Shown piece after piece: positions 14,661-23,653 of a DNA stretch of 46,639 nt. Source of the DNA: a virus. Each line of letters opens with the position of its first letter. The first letter of the stretch is position 1. Made by a program: the position numbers and the translations under genes. The notes beneath the pieces are model-generated. The model was not told the origin of the DNA, searched no databases, and saw only the letters and a program-made list of their open reading frames with translations. Where the stretch lies: positions 1 to 46,639 of IMG/VR virus record IMGVR_UViG_3300026276_000093; one strand, written 5' to 3'.

Positions 14661-16668
14661 ACTGAGTGTGTCACCCAAAGCCTCGGCGGGCGATAAAAGC
14701 TGGTTCCGCATGAAGGCCAGCGGTGACAAGACCCCCGATATTTATATTTACGACGAGATTGGTTACTGGGGCGTGACGGCCCGCCAGTTTGCCAGCAGCA
14801 TGAAAGCGCTGGGCGACCTCGACCATATCAACCTGCACATCCATTCACCGGGCGGCGACGTCTTTGACGGCATTGCCATTTACAACCTGCTGAACAGCCA
14901 TACGGCCAGCAAAACCGTGTATATCGACGGCCTTGCCGCCTCGATGGCGTCGGTGATTGCGATGGTGGGCAACCCCATCATCATGCCTGAAAACGCCATG
15001 ATGATGATTCATAAACCCTGGGGGATCACCGGCGGCGACGCCAACGACATGCGCGACTACGCCGACCTGCTGGATAAGGTCGAGGCCGTGCTGATCCCGT
15101 CCTATGCCAAAAAAACCGGTAAAACCTCCGACGAACTTTCCCTGATGCTGGGTGAGGAAACGTGGATGACCGCTCAGGAATGCCTTGAGCACGGGTTTGC
15201 CGACCAAATCTCTACCGCGGTGCAGGCAATGGCCCGCATTAATTCAAAACGTATCGAGGAATTCGACGCTATGCCAAACGCACTGAAAAACATGATCACT
15301 AAGCCGAAAGCGACTACCCAGAACCCGCCGGCGCCGCAGAATCCGCCCGCTGCACCGGTTGTTCCTGCCCCCGCCGCGCTTGATGAAAATACCATTCGTA
15401 ATCAGGTGATTGCGGCGCAGAAACAGCGCGTCACGGGGATCAAAGACCTGTTCGCGATGTTCGGCGGCCGCCATCAGGAATTGCAGGCGACGTGCATCGA
15501 AGACATCGACTGCACGGTCGAGCAGGCCAAGGACAAGCTGCTGGTCATGCTGGGCAAAGACGCCAGTCCGTCGAATAAAAACGGCGGCAATGCGCACATC
15601 TACGCAGGGAACGGTAACTTTACCGGCGACGGCATTCGTCAGGCGCTGATGGCGCGCGCGGGCTATGAAGAACGCCAAAACGACAACGTCTACAACGGCA
15701 TGACGCTGCGCGAATATGCGCGCATGTCGCTGACCGAACGCGGCGTCAGCGTGGGGGCGTTCAACCCGATGCAGATGGTCGGCCTTTCCCTGACCCACAG
15801 CACCTCTGATTTCGGCAATATCCTGCTGGACGTGGCGAATAAGTCCCTGCTGCAGGGCTGGGAAGAGTCGGAAGAGACCTTCGAAGCCTGGACGAAGAAA
15901 GGGCAGCTCTCCGACTTTAAAACGGCGCACCGCGTCGGCATGGGCGGCTTCCCGTCGTTGCGTAAGGTGCGCGAAGGGGCGGAGTACAAATACGTGACCA
16001 CCGCAGATAATAGCGAAACCATTGCGCTGGCCACCTACGGTGAAATCTTCTCCATTACCCGTCAGGCCATCATCAATGACGATCTGAACCAGCTGACCGA
16101 CGTGCCGATGAAAATGGGGCGCGCGGCGAAGGCCACCATCGGCGATCTGGTGTATGCGGTGCTCACCGGCAACCCTAAATTGTCTGACGGTAAGACGTTG
16201 TTCAGCAGCGATCACAAAAACCTGGCAACCGGCACCATTGACGTCACAACTCTGGATGCGGCTCGCCAGCTGATGCGCGTGCAGAAAGAGCCGACCACCG
16301 GGCGCACCCTGAACATTCGCCCGGCCTTCCTGCTGGTGCCGACCGCGCTTGAGACGGTCGCCAACCAGACGATCAAATCAGCCAGCGTGAAAGGGGCTGA
16401 CGCGAACGCCGGCATCATCAACCCGATCCAGAACTTTGCGACGGTTATCGGTGAGCCACGCCTCGATGATAACAGCGCGAAAGCCTGGTATCTGGCGGCG
16501 GCGCAGGGCATGGACACCATCGAGGTGGCTTACCTGAACGGGGTCGAGTTGCCGTACATCGACCAGCAGGAAGGCTTCAATACCGACGGCATCGCGACGA
16601 AAGTGCGCATCGACGCCGGCGTGGCGCCGCTGGATTACCGCGGCCTGGTCAAGTCCAGCGGCCAGTAA
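14638..16668 (+). CDS. ClpP-like prohead protease fused to major capsid protein
   Basis: The N-terminal about 200 residues form a ClpP-fold protease: HIHSPGGDVFDGIAIYN, nucleophile Ser in GLAASMASV and His in MMIHKPWG. After a Pro/Ala-rich linker, residues about 325-675 form a major capsid domain (SLTERGVSVGAFNPMQMVGLS; FSITRQAIINDDLNQLTDVPM). In lambda these are separate C/Nu3 and E genes. GTG 14638 is preferred (AAGGGGAAG upstream); ATG 14620 is the alternative. GAGGA before an internal ATG at 15271 could start a separate scaffold-capsid product. Confidence 0.85.
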   Translation: MRKNPRNKLSVSPKASAGDKSWFRMKASGDKTPDIYIYDEIGYWGVTARQFASSMKALGDLDHINLHIHSPGGDVFDGIAIYNLLNSHTASKTVYIDGLAASMASVIAMVGNPIIMPENAMMMIHKPWGITGGDANDMRDYADLLDKVEAVLIPSYAKKTGKTSDELSLMLGEETWMTAQECLEHGFADQISTAVQAMARINSKRIEEFDAMPNALKNMITKPKATTQNPPAPQNPPAAPVVPAPAALDENTIRNQVIAAQKQRVTGIKDLFAMFGGRHQELQATCIEDIDCTVEQAKDKLLVMLGKDASPSNKNGGNAHIYAGNGNFTGDGIRQALMARAGYEERQNDNVYNGMTLREYARMSLTERGVSVGAFNPMQMVGLSLTHSTSDFGNILLDVANKSLLQGWEESEETFEAWTKKGQLSDFKTAHRVGMGGFPSLRKVREGAEYKYVTTADNSETIALATYGEIFSITRQAIINDDLNQLTDVPMKMGRAAKATIGDLVYAVLTGNPKLSDGKTLFSSDHKNLATGTIDVTTLDAARQLMRVQKEPTTGRTLNIRPAFLLVPTALETVANQTIKSASVKGADANAGIINPIQNFATVIGEPRLDDNSAKAWYLAAAQGMDTIEVAYLNGVELPYIDQQEGFNTDGIATKVRIDAGVAPLDYRGLVKSSGQ

Positions 16669-16690
16669 CATTTCCCCGCGTTACCTTCAC

Positions 16691-16709
16691 GCCCGTCAGG
16701 GCTTTTTTT
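16691..16709 (+). terminator. Terminator-like hairpin after the capsid gene
   Basis: GCCC-GTCA-GGGC is followed by seven T residues. A second strong hairpin without T run (CGCCCC/GGGGCG, 16722-16738) follows. They lie inside the late operon, so Q-modified polymerase must read through, or they may stabilise the capsid mRNA 3' end. Confidence 0.55.
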
Positions 16710-16752
16710 ATACCTAAAATTCGCCCCTTCGCGGGGCGTATGGAGCTTTGTT

Positions 16753-17079
16753 ATGGCTAAGAATTTTGTGCAGGAAGGGCAGACCATTTCCATTACCAAT
16801 ACCGGTCAGGCGGTGATTGAGAGCGGCGCCCCCGTGGTGCTGGGTTCCCTGCTCGTTGTCTCACTGGTGGATATTGCCCCGAATGAAACCGGTACGGGCA
16901 TGGCGGAAGGGGTATTCCTGCTGCCGAAAGTCTCCGCCGACACCATTCCGGCGGGGACAAAAGTGTATATCGCGGACGGGGAAATCCAGCTGGCGGCGGC
17001 GGATGCCGTGGCGGCGGGGATCGCGTGGGAACAGGCCGGTGCAGGTTCGACCGTCGTTGAAGTCAAAATCAATGCCTAA
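16753..17079 (+). CDS. DUF2190 capsid cement/decoration protein
   Basis: This 108-residue protein (AKNFVQEGQTISITNTGQAV; SGAPVVLGSLLVVSLVDIAP; IPAGTKVYIADGEIQ) fits the DUF2190 family, small beta-barrel proteins after the capsid gene that stabilise the shell. It occupies the position of lambda gpD or FI. Confidence 0.8.
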   Translation: MAKNFVQEGQTISITNTGQAVIESGAPVVLGSLLVVSLVDIAPNETGTGMAEGVFLLPKVSADTIPAGTKVYIADGEIQLAAADAVAAGIAWEQAGAGSTVVEVKINA

Positions 17080-17347
17080 CCCGTTCGATGCGCTGGCGGC
17101 GCGGATGGATGCCACCACCGTCGCGCGCTTTGGGCGAGACGTGGTGATTAACGGCGCCGCGCTTACCGGCGTTGAAAGCCACTTTTTGCCCGAAATGGGG
17201 CCGGTCAGCGGTGACGGCCTGTCCGTGGTGATTTTTTCTGCCGCTTACCGGCCTCACCGTAACGATCAGGTGATGTATCAGGGCGAAAGTTACATCGTCA
17301 CCCGCCATCAGGTGTTTAACGGAAAGCCGCAAATCTGGCTGGAATAA
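17072..17347 (+). CDS. Head-tail joining protein, FII-like
   Basis: This 91-residue protein (MPNPFDALAARMDATTVARF... MYQGESYIVTRHQVFNGKPQIWLE) matches lambda FII-type attachment proteins, which form the head surface for tail joining. The ATG overlaps the end of the DUF2190 gene. The longer frame from 16817 is a shadow of that gene. Confidence 0.75.
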   Translation: MPNPFDALAARMDATTVARFGRDVVINGAALTGVESHFLPEMGPVSGDGLSVVIFSAAYRPHRNDQVMYQGESYIVTRHQVFNGKPQIWLE

Positions 17348-17357
17348 AGGGGAGCAC

Positions 17358-17912
17358 ATGACCATCAAAGGGCTTGAACAGGCGATCAGTAATCTGAACA
17401 ACATCAGTAAGACCGCCGTTCCCCGCGCCTCGGCGCAGGCCGTGAACCGGGTGGCGGGGCGGGCCATCAGCCGGAGCAGTTCGTCGGTATCGAAGGAAAC
17501 GAAGGTGCCGAGAAAGCTGGTCATGCAGCGCGCAAAGCTGAAAAAGGCCACGATGAACCGACCGGTCGCCACGTTAAAAATCAACCGGGGCAACTTGCCC
17601 GCCATCAAGCTCGGGGCCGCGCAAATGCGTATCTCCCGTCGTAAGGGCAACGTGCGCGGGCAGGGCAGCGTGCTGAAAATCGGGCGCTTCACGTTCCGCG
17701 ACGCCTTTATTCAGCAGCTTGCCAACGGACGCTGGCACGTTCTCCAGCGCTCGGGGAAAAGCCGGTACCCGATTGACGTGGTGAAAATCCCCCTGACGAC
17801 GCCGCTGACCAACGCCTATACGGTGGAAACAAACCGCCTGATGCAAAGCGATATGCCCAAAGAGATGGCGGCGGCCCTGAAAAATCAACTGAGGCTTATC
17901 GTTAAACGATGA
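17358..17912 (+). CDS. Z: Minor tail protein Z
   Basis: This 184-residue basic protein (MTIKGLEQAISNLNNISKTAVPRASAQAVN... at the start; KSRYPIDVVKIPLT) matches the phage minor tail protein Z family, which completes the tail end that meets the head. It lies between FII and U as in lambda. Confidence 0.85.
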   Translation: MTIKGLEQAISNLNNISKTAVPRASAQAVNRVAGRAISRSSSSVSKETKVPRKLVMQRAKLKKATMNRPVATLKINRGNLPAIKLGAAQMRISRRKGNVRGQGSVLKIGRFTFRDAFIQQLANGRWHVLQRSGKSRYPIDVVKIPLTTPLTNAYTVETNRLMQSDMPKEMAAALKNQLRLIVKR

Positions 17913-18313
17913 TAAAGCACCCGAAAATCCGCAACGCCGTGCTGGACGCGCTCAAGCTTTCGGTGACCGCCCCCTCCGTGACCTGGTATGACGGTCGCCC
18001 GAGCTTTTTGACCGCCGAAGACCTGCCCGCCGTCGCCGTCTATCTTTCGGGCGCTGAACCTACCGGGGAAACACTCGATGAAGACGAATGGCGGGCAACG
18101 CTTCACGTCGAGGTTTTTCTCAAGGCGGTGAGCCCCGACACCGAGCTCGACCGGTGGATGGAACAGCATATTTATCCGGTGGTAGGCGACATCCCGGCAC
18201 TTTCAGACCTTATCGAAAACATCACGCCGGAGGGCTACGACTACCAGCGTGATGATGAAATGTCGACGTGGGGATCTGCTGACCTGCGTTACACCCTGAC
18301 TTACTTAATGTGA
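17909..18313 (+). CDS. U: Tail terminator protein U
   Basis: This 134-residue protein ([50 protein letters not shown]) matches gpU, which caps the growing tail tube. Its ATG overlaps the Z stop (ATGA). Gene order Z-U-V is lambda-like. Confidence 0.85.
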   Translation: MIKHPKIRNAVLDALKLSVTAPSVTWYDGRPSFLTAEDLPAVAVYLSGAEPTGETLDEDEWRATLHVEVFLKAVSPDTELDRWMEQHIYPVVGDIPALSDLIENITPEGYDYQRDDEMSTWGSADLRYTLTYLM

Positions 18314-18320
18314 GGAATCT

Positions 18321-19058
18321 ATGACCACACAACTCGAACCGACCAAAGGCGCGGGCACCACGCTTTGGATTTACACCGGCATCGGCGATCCCTATGCCAA
18401 TCCGTTATCGGATCAGGACTGGACGCGGCTGGCGAAAATCAAGGAGCTGACGCCGGGTGAAATGACGGCGGAATCCTACGATGACACCTATCTCGATGAC
18501 GCCGACGCCGACTGGAACGGCACCGCGCAGGGGGCTAAATCGTCGGGTGACACCTCCTTTACGCTGGCCTGGAAGCCGGGCGAAAGCGGCCAGCAGGATC
18601 TGGTTAACTGGTTCTACGACGGCGCGGTGCGCGGGTACAAAATCCGTTACCCCAACACCGCCGTGGACGTTTTCCGGGGCTGGATCAGCAGCCTGGGCAA
18701 AGCGGTACCGGTAAAAGAGGTGATCACCCGCACGGTGAAAATCACCAACACCGGCAAGCCGGCGCTGGCGGAGAGCAATCAGGCCGCCGCGGTACCGGTC
18801 TCGGGCGTCACCGTCACCCCGTCCGCCGCGAGCGTCGTGGTCGGGCAGAACAGCGTCATCGGCGTCACGGTCTTGCCTGACGGCGCGACCAACGGTTCTT
18901 TCAGCGCGGCGTCATCTGACCCTTCCGTTGCCACCATCACCGTCTCCGGCAAAAACGTGACGGCCAAAGGCGTCAAAGCGGGCACGGCGCAAATCATCAT
19001 CATGACCAATGAGGGTCAGAAAGTGGCCATCTGTAACCTGACCGTCACGGCGGCCTAA
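18321..19058 (+). CDS. V: Major tail tube protein V with Ig-like domain
   Basis: Residues 1-155 form the tail tube domain ([47 protein letters not shown]). Residues about 160-245 are a bacterial Ig-like (Big2) domain ([38 protein letters not shown]), which decorates the outside of the tail, as in lambda gpV. It polymerises into the tail tube. Confidence 0.85.
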   Translation: MTTQLEPTKGAGTTLWIYTGIGDPYANPLSDQDWTRLAKIKELTPGEMTAESYDDTYLDDADADWNGTAQGAKSSGDTSFTLAWKPGESGQQDLVNWFYDGAVRGYKIRYPNTAVDVFRGWISSLGKAVPVKEVITRTVKITNTGKPALAESNQAAAVPVSGVTVTPSAASVVVGQNSVIGVTVLPDGATNGSFSAASSDPSVATITVSGKNVTAKGVKAGTAQIIIMTNEGQKVAICNLTVTAA

Positions 19059-19068
19059 CGGAGCGAGC

Positions 19069-19476
19069 ATGTTTTTAAAGTCTGAACTGTTTGAGTTTAA
19101 CGGGGCGAAAACCACGCTGTATGAGCTCTCGGCGCTGCAGCGCGTTGAGTTGCTGCACTATCTGGCGGCGCAGGAAAAGGCCCTGCCGAAAGATGAGCCT
19201 GATGATCAGACTCTGACGTCCGCGCTGGTCGAGCTCAATATCCGCGCCGGCGCGATGATCATTGCCATGTCGCTCTGGCACAGTGAGTCGCCAAAGCCGG
19301 ATATTCACGATCTGCAGCAGCAGGTCATGAGCACCTGGCCGGTCGAGGCCATCGGCAAAGCGGATACGCAGGTCAAAATCCTTTCCGGCATGCTGAACCC
19401 GGAGCAGGGCGAGGTCACCACGGAAGTTGCGCCCTCAGAGTCCGTCGCTGAAGAGGAGACGGCGGAAAAGCGCTAA
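19069..19476 (+). CDS. G: Tail assembly chaperone gpG
   Basis: This 135-residue protein (MFLKSELFEFNGAKTTLYEL; ALQRVELLHYLAAQEKALPK) matches lambda G, a chaperone that coats the tape measure. The last codons contain a slippery GGAAAAG at 19464-19470, from which a -1 shift opens the T frame. Confidence 0.85.
   Translation: MFLKSELFEFNGAKTTLYELSALQRVELLHYLAAQEKALPKDEPDDQTLTSALVELNIRAGAMIIAMSLWHSESPKPDIHDLQQQVMSTWPVEAIGKADTQVKILSGMLNPEQGEVTTEVAPSESVAEEETAEKR
19464..19470 (+). other. Programmed -1 frameshift site (gpG to gpG-T)
   Basis: The heptamer GGAAAAG sits five codons before the end of G with codons GAA AAG in frame. A -1 slip enters a frame open from 19464 through 19811 without a stop, giving KALTREKGFVMQLARELRRP, the lambda T-like sequence. 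Lambda uses GGGAAAG at the same place. Confidence 0.7.
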
Positions 19477-19811
19477 CCCGTGAAAAGGGCTTTGTTATGC
19501 AGCTGGCGCGCGAGTTAAGACGACCCAATTGGCGCACCATGCTTTCAAACATGTCCTCCAGCGAGCTCGAGGAATGGCATCAGTTCTATCAGACCCATTA
19601 CTTCGAAGAGGCGTTACTTGATGCCCACTTTGCCTCGCTTAGCCTCCATATTTTATCGCTGGTGTGCGGGGAAACAGAACTGACCGCGGGCCATTTTAGC
19701 CTGCTTAAACCCAAGGTCGTGGAAGAAAATCACGAACCTGATGATGAACAACTAATGGCGATCGCAGAAAGCCTGCCAGGAGGAGTGCGCTATGGCCCAG
19801 CCAGTGGGTGA
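19464..19811 (+). CDS. T: gpT domain of the gpG-T frameshift product
   Basis: The frame after the slippery site encodes ALTREKGFVMQLARELRRPN, WHQFYQTHYFEEALLDAHFA and SLSLHILSLVCGE, matching lambda T. T is expected only as a C-terminal extension of G; the internal ATG at 19497 lacks a ribosome-binding site. The fusion recruits tail tube subunits to the tape measure. Its end overlaps the start of H. Confidence 0.8.
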   Translation, partial: GKALTREKGFVMQLARELRRPNWRTMLSNMSSSELEEWHQFYQTHYFEEALLDAHFASLSLHILSLVCGETELTAGHFSLLKPKVVEENHEPDDEQLMAIAESLPGGVRYGPASG

Positions 19812-22479
19812 TCTGGTCGTTAATCTTGACGTTGACGCCGCGAAATTCAATGAACAGCTCGGCTACGTGCGTAAGCAGTTTACCGGGCTGAGCGCCGCCG
19901 CCGTTGAGACGTCCGCACAGGTTCAGCAGTCCTTCTCCCGTCAGGAGCTGGTGGCAAAACGGGTGGGGATATCCGTGGGGCAGTACAACAACGCCCTGCG
20001 CAACCTGCCCGCACAGTTTACCGATATCGCGACCCAGCTCGCCGGTGGGCAAAGCCCCTTCCTTATCATGCTCCAGCAGGGCGGGCAGGTTAAAGACTCC
20101 TTCGGCGGCGTATCGAACCTCTTCCGTGCGATCCAGGCCGCGCTCTTTGGCGTCAGTGATTCGGCTGAAAAGTCTGAAGATTCGTTATCTGAGAATGCCA
20201 ATGCGCTGGCGGAGAACGCCGAAAATCTGGGGAAGGTGCGTGGCCTGCTCACGCCGGCTACCCTGGGCTTTGTGGCGCTGGCCGTTGCCGTGGTGGCCGT
20301 GGCCTATTCGTTTGTAAAGGGTCAGGGGGTGCTCAGCGAATTTAACAAATCGCTGGTGATGACCGGTGACCGCTCGGGGCAGACTGCCAACAACCTGCTG
20401 GTAATGGCCGAGGCGATTGCGCAGGGCGGCGACTCCTTTACCGCCGGTACCGCGGCGCTCAATGCGTTAGTCAAAGCGGGGGCCAATCTCGGGGAAAACT
20501 TCCTGGGCGTGGCCACCTCCATTTCTACCCTGTCCGACGCCACCGGCACCAAAGTTGAGGATCTGGCGGCGGCGTTTGGCCGCATTACCTCAGATCCGCA
20601 AAGCGGGCTGCGGGCGATGGCCGAGCAATATGGTCACGTTACCGCCCAGCAGCTGGACTACGTGAAAAGCCTGCAGGACTCAGGCAAATATACGGAGGCG
20701 CTTAACTACGCGAACACCGCCGCCGCCGCCGGCTTCAAGGACATGGCCGGGAACATTAAAGAGAACATGGGCGCGCTGGAGACCGCGGCGGACTACGTCG
20801 GCGACTCTTTCAAATCCATGTGGAACCGCCTGCTGGATATTGGCCGGGCGGACTCGCTTCAGAAACAGCTCGCGGACGCCACGGACAGGCTGTATGAGCT
20901 GGATAAAGGGCTGAGAAACACCGCCGCGCAGGGGCAGCAGCGGTTTGGGCTGGAAACGGCGCGCGATCAGGCACGCCAGATGGTCTCCTCCCTGACCGAG
21001 CAGCTTCACGCCGAGCAGCGAAAAACCGACGAAAAACAGAAGCAGTCAAACCTTGAGCGCAGCTCGCTTCAGAATCAGCAGCACTTCCAGTCGATTTCAG
21101 ACGCGGGTCAGAGCAAGGAAGAGCAAAGAACGCAGGAGTACCAGCGTCTTAATCAGTACATCGCCGAACGCCGCCGGCTTAATCAGGCGCTGAGCGACGA
21201 TGAAATTGCCCAGATTAAGAAGGGTATTGAAGAGAAATATAAAGATCCGAAAACGCCCAAAGCGAAGGCGATCACCACCTCAGCGGGGGACAAGGCGACG
21301 GATAATGCGCAGGGTGAGCTGATGACCCTGCAGGCCCAGCTCAAAGTCCTGCAGGAGCACACCAGCGTGAACGACGTTATCAGCCAGCAGCGCAAAGATC
21401 TGTGGCAGACGGAGAATCAGTATACGGTGTTGGAGCAGGCGGCCAGCACCCGCCAGCTGTCCGCGCAGGAAAAGTCCCTGCTGGCGCATAAAGAAGAAAC
21501 GCTGGAATACAAACGGCAGCTGGCGGCGATAGGCGACAAAGTCGCGGCCCAGCAGCGTCTGAATGCGCTCTCCGATCAGGCCGATAAGTTTGCCCTGCAG
21601 CAGTCTGCAAAGCGCGCTGCGCTGGATGCTCAGGCGGATGGCGTTTCATCAAAACAGGCGGAAAGAGCCGCGACGCTGCAGCGTCTGCAGGAAACCTATG
21701 CCTTTAATCCGGACGCTCAGAAACGGGTATTGCAGGAGCAGCAGGCAACGTATGCGGCAGAGGACGCGCTTCGGTCGAACTGGGTGGCGGGCGCGAAACA
21801 GGGCTGGGCCGAATACGCCGAATCTGCAACCGATGTATTCACTTCGGTGCAACAGGTGGCGCAGGCGGGATTCAACGGCCTTGCTGACAGCCTGACAAGC
21901 CTGACGACCACCGGTAAAGCCAGCTTTAAAGAGTTTAGTGTCTCTATTTTAAAAATGATCGGTCAGGTCATCAGCCGGTTAATCGTGGCCTATACAGTCC
22001 AGACCGCGCTGGGGTGGATCAGCAGCAGCGCGTCATCTTCATCCTCAAACACATCCTTCTCATCAGGGGCCTACAGTAATTTGCAGCTGGCTTATAACGG
22101 CGGCTATATCCGCGAGTTTGACGTGGGCGGCTACACCGGACACGGAGGTAAGTATGAGCCCAAAGGCATCGTTCACGGCGGGGAGTTCGTTTTCACCAAG
22201 GAGGCGACCAGCCGTTTGGGCGTGGCTAATCTTTATCGCCTGATGAAGGGCTATGCCACGGGTGGGTACGTGGGATCCGGCGGGGCGGCGGGCAGGTTCG
22301 GTGCGACCGACATCAGCGTTTACGCCCCGGTGACCATCGGCGAGCAGTCTTCATCGAATGACGTCAGCAGCAGCGATACGGCAAACACCGCCAAACAGCT
22401 GCAGGGCATTGTTCAGCAGACAATATCGGACAGGCTCAGGAAGGAAATGGCTCCCGGCGGCCTGCTGTATAAAAAATAA
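19792..22479 (+). CDS. H: Tail tape measure protein H
   Basis: This 895-residue protein begins VGDLVVNLDVDAAKFNEQLG and contains QYNNALRNLPAQFTDIATQL and SPFLIMLQQGGQVKDSFGG, typical of lambda H. A hydrophobic segment lies near residues 157-175. A long Gln-rich helical middle (about 350-690) sets tail length. AGGAGGAG precedes the ATG. The protein also enters the host envelope during DNA injection in this family. Confidence 0.9.
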   Translation: MAQPVGDLVVNLDVDAAKFNEQLGYVRKQFTGLSAAAVETSAQVQQSFSRQELVAKRVGISVGQYNNALRNLPAQFTDIATQLAGGQSPFLIMLQQGGQVKDSFGGVSNLFRAIQAALFGVSDSAEKSEDSLSENANALAENAENLGKVRGLLTPATLGFVALAVAVVAVAYSFVKGQGVLSEFNKSLVMTGDRSGQTANNLLVMAEAIAQGGDSFTAGTAALNALVKAGANLGENFLGVATSISTLSDATGTKVEDLAAAFGRITSDPQSGLRAMAEQYGHVTAQQLDYVKSLQDSGKYTEALNYANTAAAAGFKDMAGNIKENMGALETAADYVGDSFKSMWNRLLDIGRADSLQKQLADATDRLYELDKGLRNTAAQGQQRFGLETARDQARQMVSSLTEQLHAEQRKTDEKQKQSNLERSSLQNQQHFQSISDAGQSKEEQRTQEYQRLNQYIAERRRLNQALSDDEIAQIKKGIEEKYKDPKTPKAKAITTSAGDKATDNAQGELMTLQAQLKVLQEHTSVNDVISQQRKDLWQTENQYTVLEQAASTRQLSAQEKSLLAHKEETLEYKRQLAAIGDKVAAQQRLNALSDQADKFALQQSAKRAALDAQADGVSSKQAERAATLQRLQETYAFNPDAQKRVLQEQQATYAAEDALRSNWVAGAKQGWAEYAESATDVFTSVQQVAQAGFNGLADSLTSLTTTGKASFKEFSVSILKMIGQVISRLIVAYTVQTALGWISSSASSSSSNTSFSSGAYSNLQLAYNGGYIREFDVGGYTGHGGKYEPKGIVHGGEFVFTKEATSRLGVANLYRLMKGYATGGYVGSGGAAGRFGATDISVYAPVTIGEQSSSNDVSSSDTANTAKQLQGIVQQTISDRLRKEMAPGGLLYKK

Positions 22480-22515
22480 CTCCGCATGACGCATTCTTTA
22501 ATTTTGGGAGAAGTG

Positions 22516-22857
22516 ATGCCTACAGACACCTTTACCTGGCGAACGCAGAAAAGCGCCCAGGGTACCGACACGGTCAGAACGCTACAAGCGCAGTTCGGCG
22601 ACGGCTACAAGCAGGTTGCCGCCAGCGGCATCAATGCCAAAGCTGAAACGTGGAACCTGAGCTGGACGGGTAAAAAATCGGAGGCGTCGTCGATCCGTCA
22701 ATTTCTTCTGAGTCACGTGATTTCATCCTTCTGGTGGACGACTCCTTGGGGAGAACGGCTCCTCTGGCGGGTAAAGTCTGATTCGGTGTCGGTCAGCTTT
22801 CCCGCAGGAGACAAGGCGACGCTGAGTTTTACTTTCGAGCAGGCGTTTGCGCCTTAA
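22516..22857 (+). CDS. M: Minor tail protein M
   Basis: This 113-residue protein (TFTWRTQKSAQGTDTVRTLQ; AQFGDGYKQVAASGIN; FWWTTPWGE) matches gpM, part of the tail tip. The ATG at 22516 follows GGGAG; the earlier start at 22486 has no such site. Confidence 0.85.
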   Translation: MPTDTFTWRTQKSAQGTDTVRTLQAQFGDGYKQVAASGINAKAETWNLSWTGKKSEASSIRQFLLSHVISSFWWTTPWGERLLWRVKSDSVSVSFPAGDKATLSFTFEQAFAP

Positions 22858-22876
22858 AACCACCACAACTATCTGA

Positions 22877-22900
22877 GGCTGCCTTTGGGTGGCCTTTTTT
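22877..22900 (+). terminator. Terminator-like hairpin between M and L
   Basis: GGCTGCC-TTT-GGTGGCC, with two G-U pairs, is followed by six T residues. It lies in the only sizeable gap of the tail operon. Confidence 0.55.
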
Positions 22901-22913
22901 ATTTGGAGATATC

Positions 22914-23651
22914 ATGAGCTTTACTCAGGACGTGCAGGCGCTTGAACCGGGGCAGCTGATCCAGTTGATAGAAATCGACGGGACGGCGTTTGGCTTCGAC
23001 ACCGTGCTGCGCTTTCATGCGCACAACATAGACTCCGCGGGCTGGAAGTCTTTCGCCGCCGACAATTTGCCGTCAATCATTTGGCAGGGTAATGAATACG
23101 ATCCGCACCCCTATGAGTTAACCGGTCTGGAGCTATCCAGCACGGGGTCGCAGCCAACGCCAACGCTTTCGGTGGGTAACGTCGGCAACTACGTCACGGC
23201 GCTGTGCCTGCAGTACGACGACATGGTGAAAGCAAAAGTTAAAGTGCACACCACGCTGGCCAAATATCTTGATGCCGCGAACTGGACGGCGGGAAACCCG
23301 ACGGCCAGCCCGATTGATGAACGCGTGCAGCTCTACTACATCAACGCCAAAAAAGCCGAGACGCGTATTCAGGTCGACTTCGAGCTGTGTTCGCCGTTCG
23401 ACGTTCAAAGCCTGCAACTGCCGACCCGCCAGATAACCCCGGTGTGCACCTGGTGCATGCGTGGATGGTATCGAACGGGGACCGGCTGCGATTACAACGG
23501 CACCAATTACTTTCTGAAAGACGGTACGCCGACGAGCAATCCCGCGCTGGATGTGTGCGGCGGCCGGATATCAGATTGCAAGTTGCGGTTAGGTACAGAA
23601 AACCCGCTACCCTTTGGCGGCTTCCCGGCGGCCAATCTACAGGGGAAATAA
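22914..23651 (+). CDS. L: Minor tail protein L, Fe-S tail tip component
   Basis: This 245-residue protein (SFTQDVQALEPGQLIQLIEI; GNEYDPHPYELTGLELSSTG) matches gpL. Its C-terminal domain has a cysteine cluster, CTWCMRGWYRTGTGC then DVCGGRISDC, corresponding to the cysteines that hold an iron-sulfur cluster in lambda gpL. It builds the tail tip between M and K. Confidence 0.85.
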   Translation: MSFTQDVQALEPGQLIQLIEIDGTAFGFDTVLRFHAHNIDSAGWKSFAADNLPSIIWQGNEYDPHPYELTGLELSSTGSQPTPTLSVGNVGNYVTALCLQYDDMVKAKVKVHTTLAKYLDAANWTAGNPTASPIDERVQLYYINAKKAETRIQVDFELCSPFDVQSLQLPTRQITPVCTWCMRGWYRTGTGCDYNGTNYFLKDGTPTSNPALDVCGGRISDCKLRLGTENPLPFGGFPAANLQGK

Positions 23652-23653
23652 CT

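Noticed and set aside
15244-16215. Long minus-strand open frame (323 codons)
   Set aside because: It is antisense to the protease-capsid gene, with His/Arg-rich shadow composition and no ribosome-binding site.
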